64,000 nt of DNA from CAYPEL01 sp036479985. GTDB taxonomy: Bacteria > Pseudomonadota > Gammaproteobacteria > DSM-19610. Below the pieces are notes generated by a model. The model was not told where the DNA came from. It saw only the letters and a list, made by a program, of their open reading frames with translations, and made no database searches. Shown piece after piece: positions 1 through 9,013 of this stretch. The stretch is from the NCBI GenBank assembly GCA_965224815.1, contig CBDDAF010000003.1, forward strand, positions 2,232,001 to 2,296,000. Reading direction: 5' to 3'. The position numbers were made by a program, and so were the translations under genes. The number at the start of each line of letters is the position of its first letter. Positions within the stretch are counted from its first letter, which is position 1.

Positions 1-1046
1 GCCAACTACTTGATTATGCGGCCGATAATAGTTTTGGTATGCCTGCCTTCAACGTTAATAATATGGAACAGGTTCACGCCATCATGCAGGCTGCTGATGA
101 AACTGACAGCCCGGTTATTATGCAGGGCTCTGCCGGTGCGCGTTCCTATGCAGGCGAACCCTTCCTGCGTCATCTGATTTCAGCGGCAATCGAAATGTAC
201 CCGCATATTCCTGTTGTGATGCACCAGGATCACGGATCTGAGCCAGCTATTTGCTTGCGCTCCATTCAGTCAGGGTTTTCATCCGTCATGATGGATGGCT
301 CGCTGATGGCTGACATGAAGACACCGTCCAGCTATGAATACAATGTAGACGTTTCCCGGCGAGTTGTAGAAATGGCACATGCAGGTGGTGTTTCTGTTGA
401 AGGTGAGTTGGGTTGCCTGGGTTCACTCGAAACCGGCATGGCTGCTGAAGAAGACGGTTCCGGTGCAGAAGGTAAATTGACAATGGATCAATTACTGACT
501 GATCCTGAAGAAGCCGCGAACTTTGTAAAAGATACCGGTGTTGATGCCCTGGCTATCGCGATCGGTACTAGCCATGGTGCTTATAAGTTCACGCGCCCAC
601 CAACCGGTGACATCCTGGCAATCAATCGTATTAAGGAAATTCACGCGCGAATTCCTAATACCCACCTGGTTATGCACGGTTCTTCATCAGTGCCACAAGA
701 CTGGTTAGAAATTATTAACTCTCACGGTGGCGATATGGGTGAAACCTATGGAGTGCCCGTAGAAGAGATTCAGGAAGGTATCAAACACGGTGTACGCAAG
801 ATCAACATCGATACTGACCTGCGGATGGCCAGTACAGGTGCGGTGCGCAAGCACTTGGAAGAAAACAAGAGCAACTTCGATCCACGTAAATTCCTTAAGG
901 CTGCGACTGCGGGTATGAAGGATATTTGTAAAGCGCGTTATGAAGCTTTTGGTTGTGCGGGTCACGCATCCAAGATTACCCCGCTTAGCCTGGAAAGCAT
1001 GTTCAGCCGTTATAGTTCGGGAGAGCTGGATCAAAAAGTAAATTAA
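1..1046 (+). CDS. fba: Class II fructose-bisphosphate aldolase, 5'-truncated by the window edge
   Basis: Catalyses reversible aldol cleavage of fructose 1,6-bisphosphate (and sedoheptulose bisphosphate in Calvin-type members) in glycolysis and gluconeogenesis. The frame is open from base 3, upstream of the first ATG at 39, and reads QLLDYAADNSFG before MPAFNVNN, the usual class II N-terminus, so the start lies a few codons outside the window. About 347 residues are visible, against roughly 350 in the family. Zn-ligand and active-site segments are present: HQDHG near residue 80 of the visible frame, EGELG, HGSSS, and the NIDTD phosphate-binding segment. A strong terminator follows at once, so this is probably the last gene of a central carbon operon. 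The family assignment is firm; the Calvin-cycle subtype is an inference from length. Confidence 0.95.
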   Translation, partial: QLLDYAADNSFGMPAFNVNNMEQVHAIMQAADETDSPVIMQGSAGARSYAGEPFLRHLISAAIEMYPHIPVVMHQDHGSEPAICLRSIQSGFSSVMMDGSLMADMKTPSSYEYNVDVSRRVVEMAHAGGVSVEGELGCLGSLETGMAAEEDGSGAEGKLTMDQLLTDPEEAANFVKDTGVDALAIAIGTSHGAYKFTRPPTGDILAINRIKEIHARIPNTHLVMHGSSSVPQDWLEIINSHGGDMGETYGVPVEEIQEGIKHGVRKINIDTDLRMASTGAVRKHLEENKSNFDPRKFLKAATAGMKDICKARYEAFGCAGHASKITPLSLESMFSRYSSGELDQKVN

Positions 1047-1067
1047 CCTGTATATAAACAGGCAAAT

Positions 1068-1098
1068 AAAAAAGGCGGCCAAAAAGGCCGCCTTTTTT
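1068..1098. terminator. Bidirectional rho-independent terminator after fba
   Basis: A 12-bp stem (AAAAAGGCGGCC / GGCCGCCTTTTT) with an AAAAA loop is flanked by T-runs on either strand. It lies between the convergent fba (+) and kbp (-) genes and can serve both. Confidence 0.9.
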
Positions 1099-1113
1099 TA
1101 TGGTGAGAATTAA

Positions 1114-1551
1114 TTACCCAAGAGGAATGCGAATTTTCTGACCGGGATAAATAAGATCAGGATCTTGAATCACTTCCCGGTTGGCTTCAAATATTTTTGG
1201 GTAATCCATCGCATTGCCAAGAAATTGTTTGGCAATTTTTGATAAAGTGTCACCTTTCTGGATGACGTAGTATTCAATTTTAACTTCCGGAGGCGGAGGA
1301 GGGGCAGAAATCTTATCGGCTGATACATCGGTTACGCCCTTAACGTTACCAGCAATTAACACGGTTTTTTCTACCACCTCTGCACTATCTGCGTCACCGC
1401 TTAAATCAACCTTGCCACTATTGAATGCTACGCCAAGATTTCGGATGCCGGGATTGCTTGCTTCGATATGCCCTTTTATTTTATCGGCAGGATCATCATC
1501 TTTACCAAATAATTTTTTACCGTAGTCGATTGCAAAATCAAACAGGCCCAT
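1114..1551 (-). CDS. kbp: BON-LysM protein, Kbp (YgaU) family
   Basis: A small cytoplasmic protein of 145 residues. A short amphipathic N-terminus (MGLFDFAIDYGKKLFG) precedes a BON domain (about residues 20-85), a proline run (PPPPP) and a C-terminal LysM domain (about 92-143; YYVIQKGDTLSKIAKQ...YPGQKIRIP). Order and length match E. coli Kbp/YgaU (149 aa), a potassium-binding protein induced by osmotic and stationary-phase stress. AAGGAGC precedes the ATG at a good distance. No signal peptide is seen, unlike in LysM proteins that bind peptidoglycan. The family call is sure; K+ sensing is transferred from E. coli. Confidence 0.88.
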   Translation of the reverse strand: MGLFDFAIDYGKKLFGKDDDPADKIKGHIEASNPGIRNLGVAFNSGKVDLSGDADSAEVVEKTVLIAGNVKGVTDVSADKISAPPPPPEVKIEYYVIQKGDTLSKIAKQFLGNAMDYPKIFEANREVIQDPDLIYPGQKIRIPLG

Positions 1552-1613
1552 TGTTATGCTCCTTTGTTCTTTGGTTTACTGAAGCATAAGCATAGCACAG
1601 CTTGATTATTGTA

Positions 1614-2144
1614 CTATCCGTCGTTCTTAGCCTGTTTTTTAGTAAAGAATATTGGATCAGGTGTGGTATCACCAACCAGCTTGTGACCTTCGATTGAAGT
1701 GATAACCGCCCGGCCATCTTCCAGCTCGTAGTGAGCATATTCGCGAACTTTACTGATCATTTTTTTCCCGTCAATCTCTATCACTTCGGTAATTGTTGAG
1801 TTTGAATCGGCGCTTAAGCCATCAGACGCAACATTAATAACCGTATCGGTTCTTTCATAGTTATAAGTTTTTGAATATTTCCAACCTTCCTTGATCAGAG
1901 ATATATATTTATCTCTGTTGAGACGAAATGCCGAGTCCCATTTTTCCATAGGCAGTTCAATATATTTGGCAAAATCCTGACCTAAGTATTTTTCTATACC
2001 GGACGCATTGCGTTGCTTTGAAGCAATATCGGTTTTAGCGATAACACTCTCAACGTCATCTTTAGAAATACGATCTGCCGCAGATACGGTAAAGTTTATT
2101 AGCGATAGAACAAAAAGTAATAAGGTGAATTTCAGGATGTTCAT
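1614..2144 (-). CDS. Secreted NTF2/SnoaL-like hypothetical protein
   Basis: A 176-residue protein with a signal peptide (hydrophobic residues 5-20, cleavage likely after VSA-A near 22). The mature part has a helix-rich start (SKDDVESVIAKTDIASKQRNASGIEKYL) followed by alternating strands, which resembles nuclear transport factor 2-like domains used as small-molecule or protein-binding modules. No catalytic motif can be named. AAGGAT lies a few bases before the ATG. It is encoded alone with about 60 bp to kbp, so co-transcription is possible. The fold call is tentative. Confidence 0.6.
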   Translation of the reverse strand: MNILKFTLLLFVLSLINFTVSAADRISKDDVESVIAKTDIASKQRNASGIEKYLGQDFAKYIELPMEKWDSAFRLNRDKYISLIKEGWKYSKTYNYERTDTVINVASDGLSADSNSTITEVIEIDGKKMISKVREYAHYELEDGRAVITSIEGHKLVGDTTPDPIFFTKKQAKNDG

Positions 2145-2340
2145 TTTTTATTATCCTTATAATATTTTTTATAGTTATGGCCTGATTCTCTACGCCAGGG
2201 ATCATCCTGTCCAGCAAGGTGCTAGTCCCTGTTGCGTAAGTTATTGGAATTAAAGGATGTGTGACTTTGGTTGCCACAGGATAATAGGTGTAGATTAGTC
2301 TGAATAAACTAAGGGGGCTGCTGAATATTTGGCGGGAATC

Positions 2341-2403
2341 TGTAGGAGCGGCTTTAGCCGCAATGATTATCGAGTACCCATCGCGGCTAAAGCCGCTCCT
2401 ACA
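2341..2403. repeat. REP-like palindromic element, copy 1
   Basis: Two 21-bp arms beginning TGTAGGAGCGGCTTTAGCC form a perfect inverted repeat around a 21-bp spacer. It lies in the 293-bp gap between the NTF2-like gene and yajD. It belongs to the same family as copies at 26812-26875 and 47207-47248. The rest of the gap shows no gene. Confidence 0.9.
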
Positions 2404-2437
2404 ATGTTTTATACTTCTTACGTAAAGTGGTGCCCAT

Positions 2438-2818
2438 TTATTTCTTTTTCATTAATGATTCAAGCGTACCAAAAGGGTTATGCGTAGCATGATTGTCGCT
2501 TTTATCACTATCAGACGAACCCTGGGTATATTCATTGTCCAACAACCGAGAATGCTCATTGTCGTGACAATACAAACAAAGTAATTCCCAGTTACTACCA
2601 TCAGCTGGATTGTTGTCGTGATTATGATCACGATGATGCACAGTCAGTTCGTGCAGGTTTGCGCGAGTAAATTCACGAGAACAGCGGCCACAAACCCAAG
2701 GGTACATTTTTAATGACTGCTCGCGGTAACCCAGTTCGCGTTTGTCGCGGTTGCGGTGAGTTTCTGCGACAAGTGCATCAAGCTTGCTTGAACCAGAAGA
2801 ATTGTTTTTTATACTCAT
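2438..2818 (-). CDS. yajD: HNH nuclease family protein YajD
   Basis: 126 residues from the ATG at 2818 (MSIKNNSSG). An in-frame extension upstream runs into srkA and lacks similarity, so it was not used. The core KMYPWVCGRCSREF...LTVHHRDHNHDNNP...NWELLCLYCHDNEHS is a treble-clef zinc finger plus HNH motif (two CxxC pairs and the HHRDH metal-binding segment), and the C-terminus NPFGTLESLMKKK matches E. coli YajD (115 aa). The biological role of YajD is unknown. It lies 17 bp after srkA and may be co-transcribed with it. Confidence 0.9.
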   Translation of the reverse strand: MSIKNNSSGSSKLDALVAETHRNRDKRELGYREQSLKMYPWVCGRCSREFTRANLHELTVHHRDHNHDNNPADGSNWELLCLYCHDNEHSRLLDNEYTQGSSDSDKSDNHATHNPFGTLESLMKKK

Positions 2819-2835
2819 GTTGGAGTTCCAGTCAA

Positions 2836-3825
2836 TTATCGAATCGGCGGTTGTTCCAATGCGGCTGCCTGTTCCCGCAATGAAAGTATATGCTCTTCCC
2901 AATAGCGCGGCGAATCAAACCAGGGAAAGGCGAGTGGAAAAGCGGGGTCTTCCCAACGCCGGGCGATCCATGCAGCGTAATGCATGATGCGAAGGGTGCG
3001 TAGTGATTCGATGAGCTGAATGCTTGAGTAATCGAAGTCATAAAAAGTTTCGTAACCCTCCAACAAGTTATCCAGTTGATACCGCATGTCATCTGTATCG
3101 CCGGATAGCAGCATCCAGATATCCTGAATAGCCGGGCCAGTGCGGGCATCATCGAGGTCGACGAAGTGGGGGCCGGTTTCAGTCCATAAAATATTTCCGG
3201 GGTGGCAGTCACCGTGCAAGCGAATCCGTGCCACAAAATCGGTTGCGGCAAAGCGTGAATTTATGATGTCGAGTAAATCTTTGGTGAGCGTGGCGTAAGC
3301 TTCAGTCAGATAATCTGGAATAGTATTACTAGACAGCAAATAATCACGTGATTCGTCACCGAGTGATTTCACATCCAGCAGAGTGCGGTGCTGGAATCGA
3401 CTGGTTGCACCGATGGCGTGTAATCTTCCCAGGAATCGGCCCATGAGTAACCAGTCATCTTTGAGATCCAGGTCTGGCCAACGTCCGCCTGAGCGTGGAT
3501 AAACAGCGAACATAAATTCGTTGTAATCGTTGAGTGTTTGATCGTTTGAATTTTTAAAGGGTGCAATGACCGGAATTTCCTGTGCTGCTAATTCCCAGGC
3601 AAAACTGTGTTCTTCAAGAATGGCATCACGGCTCCAACGGCCAGGCCGGTAGAATTTGACGATTACCGGTGTATCGTCTTCGATACCAATTTGGTAGACG
3701 CGATTCTCATAACTGTTGAGGGCCAGCATCCGGCCATCGCAATGGTAGCCCTGTGACTCTACTGCATTCAGGATCAGGTCAGGTGTCAATTTTTGGTAAG
3801 TGTGCGCTGCGTTATTCTCGTCCAT
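2836..3825 (-). CDS. srkA: Stress response kinase A (YihE/RdoA)
   Basis: A cytoplasmic Ser/Thr protein kinase of 329 residues with the APH/choline-kinase-like fold. Visible motifs are the glycine-poor nucleotide loop region ending NRVYQIG, the invariant Lys segment PVIVKFYRPGRW, the catalytic loop LHGDCHPGNILW and the metal-binding HFVDLDDARTGP. Length and motifs match E. coli SrkA (328 aa), which counteracts MazEF-linked and oxidative death and is Cpx-controlled in enterics. In many gammaproteobacteria it precedes dsbA; here it is followed by yajD instead. No clear Shine-Dalgarno is seen upstream of the ATG. Confidence 0.92.
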   Translation of the reverse strand: MDENNAAHTYQKLTPDLILNAVESQGYHCDGRMLALNSYENRVYQIGIEDDTPVIVKFYRPGRWSRDAILEEHSFAWELAAQEIPVIAPFKNSNDQTLNDYNEFMFAVYPRSGGRWPDLDLKDDWLLMGRFLGRLHAIGATSRFQHRTLLDVKSLGDESRDYLLSSNTIPDYLTEAYATLTKDLLDIINSRFAATDFVARIRLHGDCHPGNILWTETGPHFVDLDDARTGPAIQDIWMLLSGDTDDMRYQLDNLLEGYETFYDFDYSSIQLIESLRTLRIMHYAAWIARRWEDPAFPLAFPWFDSPRYWEEHILSLREQAAALEQPPIR

Positions 3826-3959
3826 CCGGTCATCATATCAATATTTCACGAGCCAGATTAGCCAACTCCTTAAAATATTTACCCAACAGATAATTATCAA
3901 AACGTGAAGGGCCATCAACGCAACAAGGTTAGTTCACAGTTGGGAAATGACAATCATAG

Positions 3960-4727
3960 TCATGGCTGTACGATTGGTTTTTGCATTTCTCGTATTGCTT
4001 CCGTTACTCCTGGAGGTGCTTCAGCATTATCTTTATCTACGATTACCCTGGGCCAGTTTAACCTCGAATTGGGGTTGTTGGGGGACTCCATTCTAGTCAA
4101 CACTTTATTACCCAGATCTAGTACGGGTCTAAGTGCGGTAATTTCTTCTTTGCTGGGCCAGTAAGTTGTAAATTTTTGTTCGATTAATTTTTTATCTTCG
4201 AGCCAGATCTCAAATTTCCAGTCACCTTCGACCAGTTCGTAATCCTCATCGAAACCATAACCTGTATAAACAATAACATGGTTGCTGCTAACTTTTCGTT
4301 TGACCTTAAAGTCAGAGCCTGACGTAGTTGATCCATCAGGCAGCTTCATTGCCGGATGTTTCAAGACTCGCCTGAGATTAATGTAGGCTGGTTGATCCGG
4401 TAACGGCCAAATCCGGTATTGCAGATACATTTGGGCGCCCTTGATCAGTGGAATACGCGCTGTTGATTCGACGAGTTGGATTACTGGCTTGGAAACTACT
4501 TTTCCAGTTGTTGTTTTAGGGTCATCCACCACTCCGCTGCTGCGCACCATTCGGTAAAGACCACGCTGACTGACTTTTCCCTGCAGGGGGTTCTCAAGAT
4601 AGCTCTGGGCCGGTTCAGCCGTATCATTTTCTGATGGAATTGCCGTGGCGTTGTCCTGCGGCTCTGGCGTATTTCTTTCACAACCGGTTAGCGCTACTAG
4701 TAGTGTAATGGGAATCAGATACTTCAT
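3960..4727 (-). CDS. Lipoprotein with DUF3859-like domain
   Basis: 255 residues. The N-terminus MKYLIPITLLVALTGC is a lipoprotein signal with Cys16 as the lipidation site and no Asp at +2, so outer-membrane sorting is expected. A charged linker (about 17-45) leads to a beta-rich domain (about 50-200) with RGLYRM and GDWKFEIWLEDKKLIEQKF, which resembles DUF3859. Function unknown. AGAGAG precedes the ATG. It stands alone between the srkA group and the terminator of the next gene. Confidence 0.68.
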   Translation of the reverse strand: MKYLIPITLLVALTGCERNTPEPQDNATAIPSENDTAEPAQSYLENPLQGKVSQRGLYRMVRSSGVVDDPKTTTGKVVSKPVIQLVESTARIPLIKGAQMYLQYRIWPLPDQPAYINLRRVLKHPAMKLPDGSTTSGSDFKVKRKVSSNHVIVYTGYGFDEDYELVEGDWKFEIWLEDKKLIEQKFTTYWPSKEEITALRPVLDLGNKVLTRMESPNNPNSRLNWPRVIVDKDNAEAPPGVTEAIREMQKPIVQP

Positions 4728-4820
4728 GGAATAACTCTCTTTAGTCTATTTTCGGAGTGTCTGCATTCATAAAATAAGCATACACATTTGTGTCTCAATT
4801 GAAAATTACATCTGTTCAAT

Positions 4821-4857
4821 AAAAGAAAAACCCGGCGAACCTACACGCCCGTCGGGT
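4821..4857 (-). terminator. Rho-independent terminator for the 566-aa secreted protein gene
   Basis: Read on the minus strand, an 8-bp stem (ACCCGACG / CGCCGGGT, one G-U pair) is followed by TTTTTCTTTTATT. It lies 64 bp past the stop at 4921. Confidence 0.8.
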
Positions 4858-4920
4858 CTATTGAAAACCACTTTCAGCCAATGACTTTATTCAAGTATCA
4901 GCAGTTGTGGGTTGCGAGGC

Positions 4921-6621
4921 TTACTGATTAAATGCCTCGTGGATGTGCATCACCATACGTGGATCAAGTGTTTCGATGTCACCTGGGCCGATAGCTGGAT
5001 TGGAGACCGCACCACCGCGATTAACCCAGTCAAACTGCGCAATCGGCATGGCGCAACCAGTGTTACCGGCTGGGTCATTTGGATCACCATTACATTGTCC
5101 ACTGCCGTCACCTGCCAGCGTTCCTCCATCCTGATGGGCTTTATCTATGAGGTATTCATATACCGTACCGCCCGGGACAAAGCACTGGTTGGCAGGATGA
5201 CCAGGACCAGGTTGACCGTCATTGTTTTTGTCACAACCTGCATTACCTGCAGAAACGCCTACGTACAGAGTCTCAACGTCACACGCATCCAGATCGTTAT
5301 GACCCGGGTTGATGGCTTCACAACCAGGCCCGGAGATACGATTGATGCTGACACCAGCGATGACGTTCACACCTGGATCAAGGGCAAGACTGCCAGTTCT
5401 GTGATTTTCACCGGGATCGACGACAAAGACATGCTGACGAAACACGCTTGGGTTACAGGCGGATCCAGGACCCTGAGGGCTGGCACCCGGTGCTTCACCT
5501 CTAACACAATCACGCGAACGGCTACGGCGGGTACCGAACAGGGAACCGTCCTCGGACATCCGAATAGCACGCAGGTTGTCACGGCGTTTCGGGGAATCGA
5601 AGTAAGGTTCGTCATGGTAGTTAAGCGGATTCGTGGCATCTCCTGAATCATCGTGGGATAGATCGATTACGCGGAGAACCTTGGAGCGATTCCACCATCT
5701 ATTTAGCCTAAAGGGTCTATGACGGCGGAACGGCCGGTTGGAGCCTACCCCGCGACTGTGACGATCGATCCCGCGCTTCCAGTCGACAACAAATACCGCG
5801 TCGCCGTGGAACATACTAATGAATAATCCCTCGGAGCTGATCAAGACACCGGCCGGGCAATTCCACCGTGGATCATTCGCATAGGGTCCCCATCTGGGAA
5901 TACTGTACTCATCGATGGCTGCTAACGAATTTTGATCGATAACAAGGACACGGCCATTCCTGGCGCGTGCACGGGGGCTATAGACCGGTGGGAAGTACAT
6001 CCAGGATGAGTTGTCAGGCCTGGCATCGCCTGTCGCCGGATTAACTGCACTTTCACCCCATCCAAATGGGGTCGAGTTGTTCGCGTTGAAAAAATTGGCG
6101 TCACATACTGTCTGCGCGATGTTGCCGTTCGGCATAAATCCGTTACCCAGTATGCGTGGCACATAACCGAAATTGCCACCATTCCGTGACGGCGATGTCG
6201 GCCAGACTGGATTAGTTTTGATTGGAGTGCCGTCACGATGGTGTTCGATAAGGGCATGTTGGGCAGCGCTGGTCAGGAAGGCATGACCATCTTCACCACC
6301 AGATGTGTTACCTGTTGGTTTCCAGGGACCGGGGCAGGAGACATGGTCTGGACAAATCGCCGTGCCAACATTTCCGGGTGTAAAGGGGACATCAACTGTA
6401 ATACCCCGTTCACCGGTTGTGGTGTTCATCTCAAGCAAGCGACCAGGGCCGGGGACGTTTGAAAACGGCGCGTTCTGTGCATCGGCCATCATAATATTGG
6501 ATTCCAGACAGACCGGCGTTCCGGCTGATGAATTGCCTGAATGCGCCATGGTATTGCTGGCGAGCATGCTCATGCCTGCAGCGATACCTATCGCAATACT
6601 GTGTTTAGTATATTTATTCAT
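4921..6621 (-). CDS. Cys-rich secreted protein of unknown family (566 aa)
   Basis: A Sec signal peptide (MNKYTKHSIAIGIAAGMSML..., cleavage near ALA-like NTMAHS, residues 26-27) precedes a mature protein with about a dozen Cys and many Gly, Pro and Asn. Segments such as VLISSEGLFISMFHGDAVFV and NLRAIRMSEDGSLFG have the spacing of beta-propeller blades. A very basic patch (RPFRRHRPFRLNRWWNRSK, about residues 295-313) and a second (RRSRSRDCVRG) are unusual in such an acidic, Asn/Gly-rich protein. The C-terminus ends VMHIHEAFNQ. GAGGAGT gives a strong ribosome site and a good terminator follows, so high expression is plausible. No family was recognised; periplasmic or extracellular, disulfide-stabilised. 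Confidence 0.72.
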   Translation of the reverse strand: MNKYTKHSIAIGIAAGMSMLASNTMAHSGNSSAGTPVCLESNIMMADAQNAPFSNVPGPGRLLEMNTTTGERGITVDVPFTPGNVGTAICPDHVSCPGPWKPTGNTSGGEDGHAFLTSAAQHALIEHHRDGTPIKTNPVWPTSPSRNGGNFGYVPRILGNGFMPNGNIAQTVCDANFFNANNSTPFGWGESAVNPATGDARPDNSSWMYFPPVYSPRARARNGRVLVIDQNSLAAIDEYSIPRWGPYANDPRWNCPAGVLISSEGLFISMFHGDAVFVVDWKRGIDRHSRGVGSNRPFRRHRPFRLNRWWNRSKVLRVIDLSHDDSGDATNPLNYHDEPYFDSPKRRDNLRAIRMSEDGSLFGTRRSRSRDCVRGEAPGASPQGPGSACNPSVFRQHVFVVDPGENHRTGSLALDPGVNVIAGVSINRISGPGCEAINPGHNDLDACDVETLYVGVSAGNAGCDKNNDGQPGPGHPANQCFVPGGTVYEYLIDKAHQDGGTLAGDGSGQCNGDPNDPAGNTGCAMPIAQFDWVNRGGAVSNPAIGPGDIETLDPRMVMHIHEAFNQ

Positions 6622-6990
6622 GTTTACTTGTACTCCTCTGATATACGTAGCTTCTACACAAGTTTTGACTTTTTTAGGTAGGTAACTATTTCACTAGAGA
6701 CTATGAGCAAGAAATTTATTCCAGCTTACTTTTTAAAATGTATAAATAATTACTTAATAATATTATTAAGTTAATTTGAAAATTATCGTTAATAAAAATA
6801 AATGGAATACTTCTTTGCTTGTGGTTATCTAGTATATCTAAGTGGATTCTTTATAGGGAGGCTGACTTATATTGAAAATAGTATATTTGTTAGCCATGAG
6901 AATTTTTGATGTGCTTAAAATAATTTGATGTAACCTTGCGGCACTCTTTCTTTTCAGAAAGAGTGAATTAATAGAACTAGGAGGAAAATA
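6622..6990. other. AT-rich divergent promoter region
   Basis: 369 bp without a gene between the minus-strand 566-aa gene and the plus-strand DsrE-like gene. Long A/T tracts (about 6720-6840) suit promoters on both strands. The only clear structure is the inverted repeat at 6942-6965. Confidence 0.6.
6942..6965. promoter_or_regulatory. Inverted repeat in the leader of the DsrE-like gene
   Basis: A perfect 9-bp inverted repeat CACTCTTTC / GAAAGAGTG around TTTTCA ends 25 bp before the ATG and just ahead of the AGGAGG ribosome site. It could be an operator or a 5'-UTR hairpin. There is no U-run, so it is not a terminator. Confidence 0.5.
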
Positions 6991-7455
6991 ATGCAAATTC
7001 CTATAATTAATCTAATTCGGGTATGGTTTATTATTTTTGGCGTCTTTGTATTTCTTGCGTTCTTGGCAAGCAATATACAGGCGGCAGAAGACAAACCATT
7101 TGCAGAAAAAAAGGTCGTTTTGCAAATCAGCGATAATGATCCATCAAAACAATCCCTGGTATTAAATGTTGCCAGCAATCTCATAAAGCACTATGGCCCT
7201 GATCAGGTCGAGGTTGAGATCGTAGCCTTTGGTCCTGGCTTGCGTCTGATGTTTGCTGATAATTCCAATGCGAGGCGAATTGATGGACTCAGCAGTAGCG
7301 GTGTCAGGTTTGCGGCCTGCGACAATACCATCAGCCAGATAACTAAAAAACTCGGCAAGCCACCGGTGTTGAATCCGCACGCTGTTCATGTTGATGCGGG
7401 TGTGGTTCGAATTCTGGATTTGAACAGTCAGGGATATCAAATTATTAAACCCTGA
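6991..7455 (+). CDS. Exported DsrE-family protein
   Basis: 154 residues. Residues 10-31 form a signal peptide (IRVWFIIFGVFVFLAFLASN, cleavage after IQA-A). The mature domain has the DsrE/DsrF-like alpha/beta pattern: KVVLQISDND, a helix, VEVEIVAFGPGLRLMF, then VRFAACDNTI with one conserved Cys (C110). Relatives act in sulfur-relay or sulfur-oxidation settings, but the exported COG1416-like branch has no proven function. AGGAGG precedes the ATG. It lies 56 bp upstream of the porin gene, so the two are probably co-transcribed. The domain is clearly related to the periplasmic part of the anti-sigma factor at 9485-10213. Confidence 0.8.
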   Translation: MQIPIINLIRVWFIIFGVFVFLAFLASNIQAAEDKPFAEKKVVLQISDNDPSKQSLVLNVASNLIKHYGPDQVEVEIVAFGPGLRLMFADNSNARRIDGLSSSGVRFAACDNTISQITKKLGKPPVLNPHAVHVDAGVVRILDLNSQGYQIIKP

Positions 7456-7511
7456 TTACTTACAGAACACCTTGAGATAACACAATTATAGAAATCAGCG
7501 GGAGGAGAATT

Positions 7512-8894
7512 ATGCTCAAAGCATTCAAGATACTGGCGATAATAGTTGCCTGTACCGGAAGCTTGTTCGTGACTGAATCAATTCAAGCAGCTGATTGGCT
7601 GTCGCTTCAAGGCACAGAGCCGGCAGGTTCTTCAGCTCGTGCAAGAATCTGGGGCTTTATACAGCCACAATATGTTGATATGGACGGCACAAGTATCAAA
7701 GCCGGGCCATGGCAAGGCCAGGATGCGATTTTTAATGTCATCAGGCCGGACAATGACAGTGAATCCGGTTTTTTGCTTCGACGCGCCCGGTTAGGAGTAA
7801 GAGGTACAGGATTCCCGCTTGACAGTAATGTGAATTATTTTCTGTTGGCAGAGTTTGGCAATAATGGTGTTACCCGTTCCTCTGATGGCAGCGTCAAACT
7901 AACCGATGCCAGTGTGACGCTGAATCATTTCAAAAAATATACCCGTTTACGCTTGGGTCAATTCAAAACGCCTGGTTCTGAAGATGGTTTACAAGCCATT
8001 CATGTCCATAACTATAACAACTTCTCTCTGGTGGCAGATCAGTTACTGCTGGAGCGATTTCGTGATACCGATGGTGTCGCTGCATGTAATGCGGCTGCCA
8101 CACCTGAATACCTGGCGCTATGTTCAAAAGGTAATGGCCTGAACGGTTCGGTTGGTGCATACCGTGATATTGGACTCCAATTATTCAATACCTTCACTTT
8201 GAACAAAGGGTCGGGTAAATATCCCTGGGAACTCAGTTATGCTTTTATGGTGGGCAATGGTAATGGCATTGACCGGGGCGATAACGACGATAACCGGGAG
8301 CTATATTATTATTTGTCGGTTGGACAGATATTCGGGGGTAAAGGTGCGCGGCGTGAAGACTGGAAATTGTATGCCTGGTATCAGGACGGCGAGCGGGAAA
8401 TATTTGATAGCACAACAAATAGCATCAGGGATTTCGACCGTACACGCTGGGGTTTAGGTGGCACACTGCGTTGGAAAAAATTCCGGGCATACGCTGAATA
8501 CATCAGTGCTGATGGCATGATTGCCAACGGCACAGATGGTGGAGCAGTCCCAGGCTCACTGAATAATGCAGGTACTGTTACTGCCACAGCTAATACCCTG
8601 ACAGATAATGAAGCAGATGGTTGGTACATCGATTTTGGTTACAAGGTATTACCCAATCTGGAACTCGATGTGCGATATGACGAACTGGATCGTGGCACTG
8701 AAAATGCTGCAGGACTAGAGCGTGATTTTACCCGCTGGACAATTGGCGCTCAGTATTTTTTTAACAAGAAAAGCCGATTTACCCTTAACTATGAATTCCG
8801 TGATATTGATGCGCCGGGAGGCAATGCGACCGCTAAATCTGTTGTAAATAGTATCGATGATGTATTAAGCGCCCAGGTTCTGATTATATTTTAA
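7512..8894 (+). CDS. OprP/OprO-type outer-membrane porin
   Basis: 460 residues. A signal peptide (cleavage near IQA-AD, residue 27) is followed by a 16-strand-type barrel: RARIWGFIQPQYVDMDG, SGFLLRRARLGVRGTGF, LRLGQFKTP and a terminal strand VLSAQVLIIF ending in Phe, the usual BAM signal. LRRARLGVRG and LGQFKTP are typical of phosphate-selective porin O/P family proteins (PF07396). Family members import phosphate, polyphosphate or other anions; the substrate here is unknown. GGGAGGAG precedes the ATG. It follows the exported DsrE gene and probably shares its transcript. Confidence 0.88.
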   Translation: MLKAFKILAIIVACTGSLFVTESIQAADWLSLQGTEPAGSSARARIWGFIQPQYVDMDGTSIKAGPWQGQDAIFNVIRPDNDSESGFLLRRARLGVRGTGFPLDSNVNYFLLAEFGNNGVTRSSDGSVKLTDASVTLNHFKKYTRLRLGQFKTPGSEDGLQAIHVHNYNNFSLVADQLLLERFRDTDGVAACNAAATPEYLALCSKGNGLNGSVGAYRDIGLQLFNTFTLNKGSGKYPWELSYAFMVGNGNGIDRGDNDDNRELYYYLSVGQIFGGKGARREDWKLYAWYQDGEREIFDSTTNSIRDFDRTRWGLGGTLRWKKFRAYAEYISADGMIANGTDGGAVPGSLNNAGTVTATANTLTDNEADGWYIDFGYKVLPNLELDVRYDELDRGTENAAGLERDFTRWTIGAQYFFNKKSRFTLNYEFRDIDAPGGNATAKSVVNSIDDVLSAQVLIIF

Positions 8895-9013
8895 TTAGCA
8901 GATTAGTAACTAACATTTATGGTTTTACAAAGTAAATAAATTTACGTTGTAGATTGAGGTATGCTGTCAAATAGAATCAGACTTAACAACGTACTCTATA
9001 ATAAGGCGTACCT

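Noticed and set aside
2341..2403. REP-like element read as a rho-independent terminator
   Set aside because: No T-run follows, and the same sequence family recurs elsewhere with different spacers.
4912..5646. Long plus-strand frame of 244 codons antisense to the 566-aa secreted protein gene
   Set aside because: No protein-like domain, no ribosome site, and the minus strand has a signal peptide, ribosome site and terminator. It is a shadow frame.
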